The notes under the pieces: generated by a model
What the model was told of the DNA's origin: nothing
The model's input: the letters and a program-made list of their open reading frames with translations, nothing else
The model's database searches: none
Translations under genes and position numbers: made by a program
NCBI GenBank assembly: GCA_947495135.1
Contig: CANLXN010000004.1
Location: 124,001-188,000, forward strand
Direction of reading: 5' to 3'
Length of the DNA: 64,000 nt
Source of the DNA: an uncultured Flavobacteriaceae bacterium
GTDB taxonomy: Bacteria > Bacteroidota > Bacteroidia > Flavobacteriales > Flavobacteriaceae
Shown here: one piece after another, positions 59,658 through 64,000 of the stretch
How positions within the stretch are numbered: position 1 is the first letter of the stretch
Layout of the letters: each line of letters begins with the position of its first letter

Positions 59658-59911
59658 TTCGACAAATTTTTTAGTTAAATTTTTATGAGGCTTTAAAAAT
59701 ACTACCATTTATTTAAAAATCCATCAATATTTCTAAATATTTAATGAATATTAAGTAATTGCATTTCAGGTACTTATGATCTTTACTCCTATTGAATCAA
59801 TAGGCTTTCTAGGGGGTAATTTTGCATATTTCGAGTATATTAGATGTATAATTTCTGTGCAAACGGCACATTTATTGTAATTTAAACAACAAACCACATA
59901 AATTGGCTCTT

Positions 59912-60277
59912 ATGAAACTATTTAAATTATCAATTATCCTTACCACTGTTGTATTGTTTGCCTCTTGTTCTTCGAAAAAGAACACGGCGAATGCAGCTAA
60001 AGAAACCTCTGAAATGAGCATGGAAGCAAAAAAAATGACCGAAAACGGTTTTAAAATGGGTACTATCATTGCCTCAAAAAAAGAAGGCGACTGCCCTTAT
60101 ATGATTGAAGTACAAGGAGAAACAGAGTCATATTTTCTAGACCCGATGAACATAGACGAATCCTTCAAAAAAAATGGCGAAAAAATATGGTTTACCTATA
60201 GTCCATTACGCAGAATGAATCGTTGTGTGAAAGCGAATCCTGTTAATATTATAGAAATGAAAAAAAGAGAGGGATAG
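59912..60277 (+). CDS. small lipoprotein
   Basis: MKLFKLSIILTTVVLFASCSSKKNTANA lipobox; terminator immediately downstream. Confidence 0.7.
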   Translation: MKLFKLSIILTTVVLFASCSSKKNTANAAKETSEMSMEAKKMTENGFKMGTIIASKKEGDCPYMIEVQGETESYFLDPMNIDESFKKNGEKIWFTYSPLRRMNRCVKANPVNIIEMKKREG

Positions 60278-60288
60278 ACCTCTCTTTT
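60266..60288 (+). terminator. terminator overlapping the stop codon of 59912-60277
   Basis: AGAGAGGgatagaCCTCTCTttt. Confidence 0.6.
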
Positions 60289-60300
60289 AATTAAATCATA

Positions 60301-60336
60301 GAAGCATCCTTTTAAGCTTAAAAGGATGCTTTTTTA
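60301..60336. terminator. terminator between convergent 59912-60277 and glyS
   Basis: AAGCATCCTTTTA-agct-TAAAAGGATGCTT plus TTTTTT. Confidence 0.8.
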
Positions 60337-61860
60337 TGATAACCAGTCTTTGTAAGATATACTGATTTTTAGTTTTTCTGAAATTTCAGAGATCGCAATT
60401 CGCTCTTGTTTCATTGTATCTCTATAACGAATTGTAACCGTTTGATCTTCCTTCGTTTGATGATCTACTGTTATACAAAAAGGTGTTCCAGCAGCATCCT
60501 GTCTGCGATAACGCCTACCAACAGCATCTTTCTCATCATAAATTACATTGTAATCCCATTTTAGTGTTTCCACAATGTCATGAGCGATTTCTTGCAACCC
60601 ATCCTTTTTTACAAGTGGAAAGATTGCGGCTTTTACCGGTGCCAAAATAGATGGCAACTTGAGTACAGTTCTGGTGCTTCCATCTTCCAAAGACTCTTCT
60701 TGTAACGAATGGCTTAATACTGCCAAAAACATACGGTCTAAACCTATGGAAGTTTCAACTACATAAGGGGTGTAGTTCTCGTTGATTTCCGGATCAAAGA
60801 ATTTTAGCTTCTTCCCACTAAATTCTTCATGAGCCTTTAAATCAAAATCGGTTCTAGAGTGTATTCCTTCTAGTTCTTTAAAGCCAAATGGGAAATTAAA
60901 TTCTATATCTGCAGCAGCATTGGCATAATGGGCTAGTTTTTCATGGTCATGAAAGCGGTAGTTCTCGTCTCCCATACCTAAAGACAAATGCCAGTTTAAA
61001 CGAGTTTCCTTCCAGTAATTATACCACTTCATTTCCTCTCCAGGGCGAACAAAAAATTGCATCTCCATTTGTTCAAACTCCCTCATTCTAAAAATGAACT
61101 GCCTAGCGACAATCTCGTTTCTAAAGGCCTTTCCAGTTTGAGCAATTCCAAACGGTATTTTCATACGTCCCGATTTTTGCACATTCAGGAAATTCACAAA
61201 GATTCCTTGAGCCGTTTCTGGACGCAGATATAAATCGGTTGCACTCTCTGCGGAGGCTCCCAATTTGGTTCCAAACATAAGGTTGAACTGCTTTACGTCT
61301 GTCCAATTCTTAGATCCACTCTCTGGACAGGCAATTCCAAGTTCTTCAATAAGTGCCTTAACATCTGCTAAATCCTCTTTTTCTAATGAAGTATTTAGTC
61401 TTTTTAATGCAGCCTCTTTATCGGCTAAGTACTTTACAACCCTTGGATTGGTGGATACAAACTGTGCCTCGTCAAAAGATTCCCCAAATCGCTTCTTAGC
61501 TTTGGCTACTTCCTTTTGGGCTTTGATATTGAGCTTTTCAGCATAATCCTCTACCAACACATCTGCTCGGTATCTTTTTTTAGAATCTTTATTATCGATT
61601 AAAGGGTCGCTAAAAGCATCCACATGACCAGAAGCCTTCCAAGTGGTAGGATGCATCAGTATAGCAGCGTCTAATCCTACAATGTTTTGATGCATATAAA
61701 CCATGCTACGCCACCAATATTCCCGTATATTTTTTTTAAGTTCAACACCGTTTTGCGCATAATCGTATACCGCGCTCAAACCATCGTATATTTCACTTGA
61801 TTGAAAAATGTATCCGTACTCTTTTGAGTGTGATACTACCTTTTTGAAATGATCTTCCAT
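60334..61860 (-). CDS. glyS: glycyl-tRNA synthetase
   Basis: MEDHFKKVVSHSKEYGYIFQSSEIYDGLSAVYDYAQNGVELKKNIREYWW; TDLYLRPETAQGIFVNF; RMREFEQMEMQFF. Confidence 0.96.
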   Translation of the reverse strand: MEDHFKKVVSHSKEYGYIFQSSEIYDGLSAVYDYAQNGVELKKNIREYWWRSMVYMHQNIVGLDAAILMHPTTWKASGHVDAFSDPLIDNKDSKKRYRADVLVEDYAEKLNIKAQKEVAKAKKRFGESFDEAQFVSTNPRVVKYLADKEAALKRLNTSLEKEDLADVKALIEELGIACPESGSKNWTDVKQFNLMFGTKLGASAESATDLYLRPETAQGIFVNFLNVQKSGRMKIPFGIAQTGKAFRNEIVARQFIFRMREFEQMEMQFFVRPGEEMKWYNYWKETRLNWHLSLGMGDENYRFHDHEKLAHYANAAADIEFNFPFGFKELEGIHSRTDFDLKAHEEFSGKKLKFFDPEINENYTPYVVETSIGLDRMFLAVLSHSLQEESLEDGSTRTVLKLPSILAPVKAAIFPLVKKDGLQEIAHDIVETLKWDYNVIYDEKDAVGRRYRRQDAAGTPFCITVDHQTKEDQTVTIRYRDTMKQERIAISEISEKLKISISYKDWLS

Positions 61861-61879
61861 ATTTGCCATGCGCAAAAAT

Positions 61880-61912
61880 AAAAAAACCGCCACGATAACA
61901 TCGCAGCGGTTT
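61880..61912 (-). terminator. intrinsic terminator of 61964-62845
   Basis: AAACCGC...GCGGTTTTTTT on the minus strand. Confidence 0.75.
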
Positions 61913-61963
61913 CAACTTTTTTATAAAACAGGTTAAAGTAAGCTCAAAAGAGCACTTTAACTG

Positions 61964-62845
61964 CTATTTAAGTGTCATTGTTGTAGTGGCAACTTGCAAT
62001 GGGCCGTCGAATATGTTAATGGTATAACGTCCTTCCACTAAATCTTCTTCCGAAGCATTCACCAGCACACACACGTCAAGTTCTTCTTGCTCATAAAATA
62101 CCACCGTAGAAGCACTATATTCTACAGATCCAGTTTCAAATTGCATGGTAGCTTTATCTCCCATAAGGGTATTCTTCGGATTAAGAACTTGCACATAGAT
62201 GGTTCTATCACCCTTATCTGCAATGATGTTGGGCGCCAATGTGAAACAAGCTCTCACCTTATCTGCTCTGCTAGATCTACGGGTGTCTACTACTTTACCA
62301 CTGTTGCGAACAATAACAGCATCTCCTCTTAAATCGGTCGCTTTTACTACAGATCCTTTCTTAATAGTCTCGGCCATAGCAATATTTTCGGTACTCACCG
62401 AATCCACAACTCGAATTGTTTCTGTTAGTATAGTATTGGTACTATCTCTTTCCATTGCAAGTAATTGGTTCGCATTTACCAAACTATCTGCTCTTTTGAA
62501 AAGGGCTACACGCTCATTCTTTAGTTTTCCAATTTCAATTTTATATCGTCTAATTAGATCAATATTAGCATCTGCTGCTTTCACTGAGTCTAGTAAAACA
62601 GTAATTCGCTCTCTTGCTGATAATAAATCTTTGTCTTTGAGCTCATTTTCCTGAATTATCTCATCATAATTAACAATAAGATCTTGCAATTCGCCTTCGA
62701 TCTCACTTTTTTGTTTCTCAAGTCCGATTACCGTATTTTTACTATCGTTGTATAGGGATACTGTGTACACGCCTAAGGCGATTAACATAGCGGATAGTAA
62801 TCCGATAAGAACTTTAAACTTGGTATTACCGTTTTCGTTACTCAT
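61964..62845 (-). CDS. hypothetical TM coiled-coil protein
   Basis: N-terminal TM VLIGLLSAMLIALGVYTVSLY, long coiled coil, C-terminal beta-rich domain. Confidence 0.75.
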   Translation of the reverse strand: MSNENGNTKFKVLIGLLSAMLIALGVYTVSLYNDSKNTVIGLEKQKSEIEGELQDLIVNYDEIIQENELKDKDLLSARERITVLLDSVKAADANIDLIRRYKIEIGKLKNERVALFKRADSLVNANQLLAMERDSTNTILTETIRVVDSVSTENIAMAETIKKGSVVKATDLRGDAVIVRNSGKVVDTRRSSRADKVRACFTLAPNIIADKGDRTIYVQVLNPKNTLMGDKATMQFETGSVEYSASTVVFYEQEELDVCVLVNASEEDLVEGRYTINIFDGPLQVATTTMTLK

Positions 62846-62934
62846 AACTTATGTATTTAGTATAGGTTTCTGAGACAAATATATATGAATCGAAAAATCT
62901 CAAACTATAATGAAATGGTAAAAAAAATTAAAAT

Positions 62935-63609
62935 ATGTTAAATGTCTTATTTCCAAATATTTGCAACGGCTGTAAAACTCCTTTGTTAAAGGCGGAACGA
63001 GTTATTTGCACCAAATGCAGGCATAATTTACCTCTTGCATGTCATCATAGAACGGGAAATCTAGGGATGAAAAACATATTTTACGGGCGATTTCCATTGG
63101 AAGAAGCAACTGCTCTTATACAATTTCAGAAAAAAGGAATTACCCAGGAGATTCTTCATAACTTAAAGTACAGAAAACAGCAATCTATTTCTAATTTCTT
63201 CGGAAAATGGCTTGGAAGTGAATTAGCTAATCACCCAGATTACAAAGAAGTGGAACTAGTTATTCCAGTACCACTTCACAAACATAAGCGCAAAATTAGA
63301 GGCTATAATCAGGTGAGCGGATTCGGAAAAGAAATTGCAGACGCTCTTCAAATTCCGTTTCGAGAAGATATTTTACTGAAAATTTCAGAAACCAATTCGC
63401 AAGTATTTAAAAAACGAATTAGCCGCATCGCCAGTGCTGCAGAAGAAAACCAAGTATTTTCATTACATCTTCCCAACGAAATTAGAAATAAACACATTCT
63501 ATTGGTAGACGATATTGTAACCACAGGAGCAACTTTAGAAAAATGTGCAAATAGATTGTTAGAAAATACAAATGCCAAGTTAAGTATTGCCACTATGGCC
63601 ATTGTTTAA
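62935..63609 (+). CDS. ComF-family phosphoribosyltransferase-like protein
   Basis: CNGCKTPLL...CTKCRHNLP zinc finger, LVIPVPLHKHKRKIRGYNQ, ILLVDDIVTTGATLEKCA PRPP motif. Confidence 0.92.
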   Translation: MLNVLFPNICNGCKTPLLKAERVICTKCRHNLPLACHHRTGNLGMKNIFYGRFPLEEATALIQFQKKGITQEILHNLKYRKQQSISNFFGKWLGSELANHPDYKEVELVIPVPLHKHKRKIRGYNQVSGFGKEIADALQIPFREDILLKISETNSQVFKKRISRIASAAEENQVFSLHLPNEIRNKHILLVDDIVTTGATLEKCANRLLENTNAKLSIATMAIV

Positions 63610-63698
63610 TGTACATAAGATTGGCCTGCTGCAACAGCTATTATTTGGCGAATGATAAATCTATCCTAATAAGAATACCAAAGGCAAAAAAATCTTGC

Positions 63699-63706
63699 TA
63701 CTTTTG
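63699..63706 (+). promoter_or_regulatory. Bacteroidota -7 promoter element (TACTTTTG)
   Basis: TAnnTTTG match 5 nt before the ATG at 63712. Confidence 0.45.
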
Positions 63707-63711
63707 CTCTA

Positions 63712-64000
63712 ATGAAGTCGACTATCCGTCCTTTTGCGATCTTATTTTTTTCCATTCTTCTCTTCTCTAACTGTGCGAAGCGAGGAAGGCCAACCGGTGG
63801 ACCCAAAGATTCTATTCCACCTGTGATCATTAGAAGTAACCCTGAAAATTTTACCACTAATTTCACCGGAGATGAAATCCGCATCTACTTTGACGAATAC
63901 ATCAAGCTAAACAAGCTCAAGGAAAATCTTATTATTTCTCCTCCGCTTAAATACGATCCAATAATAAGTCCAACGGGAACTGCTAAAATCTTAAAAATCA
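63712..64000 (+). CDS. Ig-like-domain lipoprotein (partial, runs off right edge)
   Basis: Read by me: MKSTIRPFAILFFSILLFSNCAKRGRPTGGPKDSIPPVIIRSNPENFTTNFTGDEIRIYFDEYIKL...; open at the edge so absent from the ORF track. Confidence 0.75.
   Translation, partial: MKSTIRPFAILFFSILLFSNCAKRGRPTGGPKDSIPPVIIRSNPENFTTNFTGDEIRIYFDEYIKLNKLKENLIISPPLKYDPIISPTGTAKILKI

Noticed and set aside
62199-62654. 151-aa plus-strand ORF
   Set aside because: Antisense to the coiled-coil gene 61964-62845; shadow frame.

Overview
This looks like a Flavobacteriaceae (Bacteroidota) chromosomal window, judged from six type IX secretion (T9SS) C-terminal sorting domains, a TAnnTTTG -7 promoter motif and the DUF4270/glgA-like/panC/panD/radA gene order. 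Left part (0-38 kb): panC-panD-flippase-radA neighbourhood; a tandem array of three paralogous sensor kinases with two NarL-type regulators, one with a degenerate receiver; a long tandem-repeat T9SS protein; an exported TPR-CHAT / PKD-beta-barrel / lipoprotein gene set; several T9SS clients; and a sigma/anti-sigma pair. Middle (about 38-47.6 kb): AT-rich accessory region with a three-gene, overlapping ABC-3C-like candidate defence operon (REase-like protein, small middle component, Rad50-like ATPase with CPYC hook). This operon is bracketed by identical short repeats. Next to it are a PLD/zinc-finger protein, a TraB/ChaN-like protein and a LytTR/CPBP pair. Right part (47.6-64 kb): OmpA-like protein, pentapeptide protein, xth, SprA-like outer-membrane protein, BamE-like lipoprotein, a T9SS protein, glyS and a ComF-like protein. 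Most notable regulatory signals: four helically phased TACGTA palindromes upstream of the degenerate response regulator, and a 22-bp-phased direct repeat between the LytTR and CPBP genes. No tRNA, rRNA, CRISPR array, transposase or integrase was recognised. All calls were made by eye without database searches.
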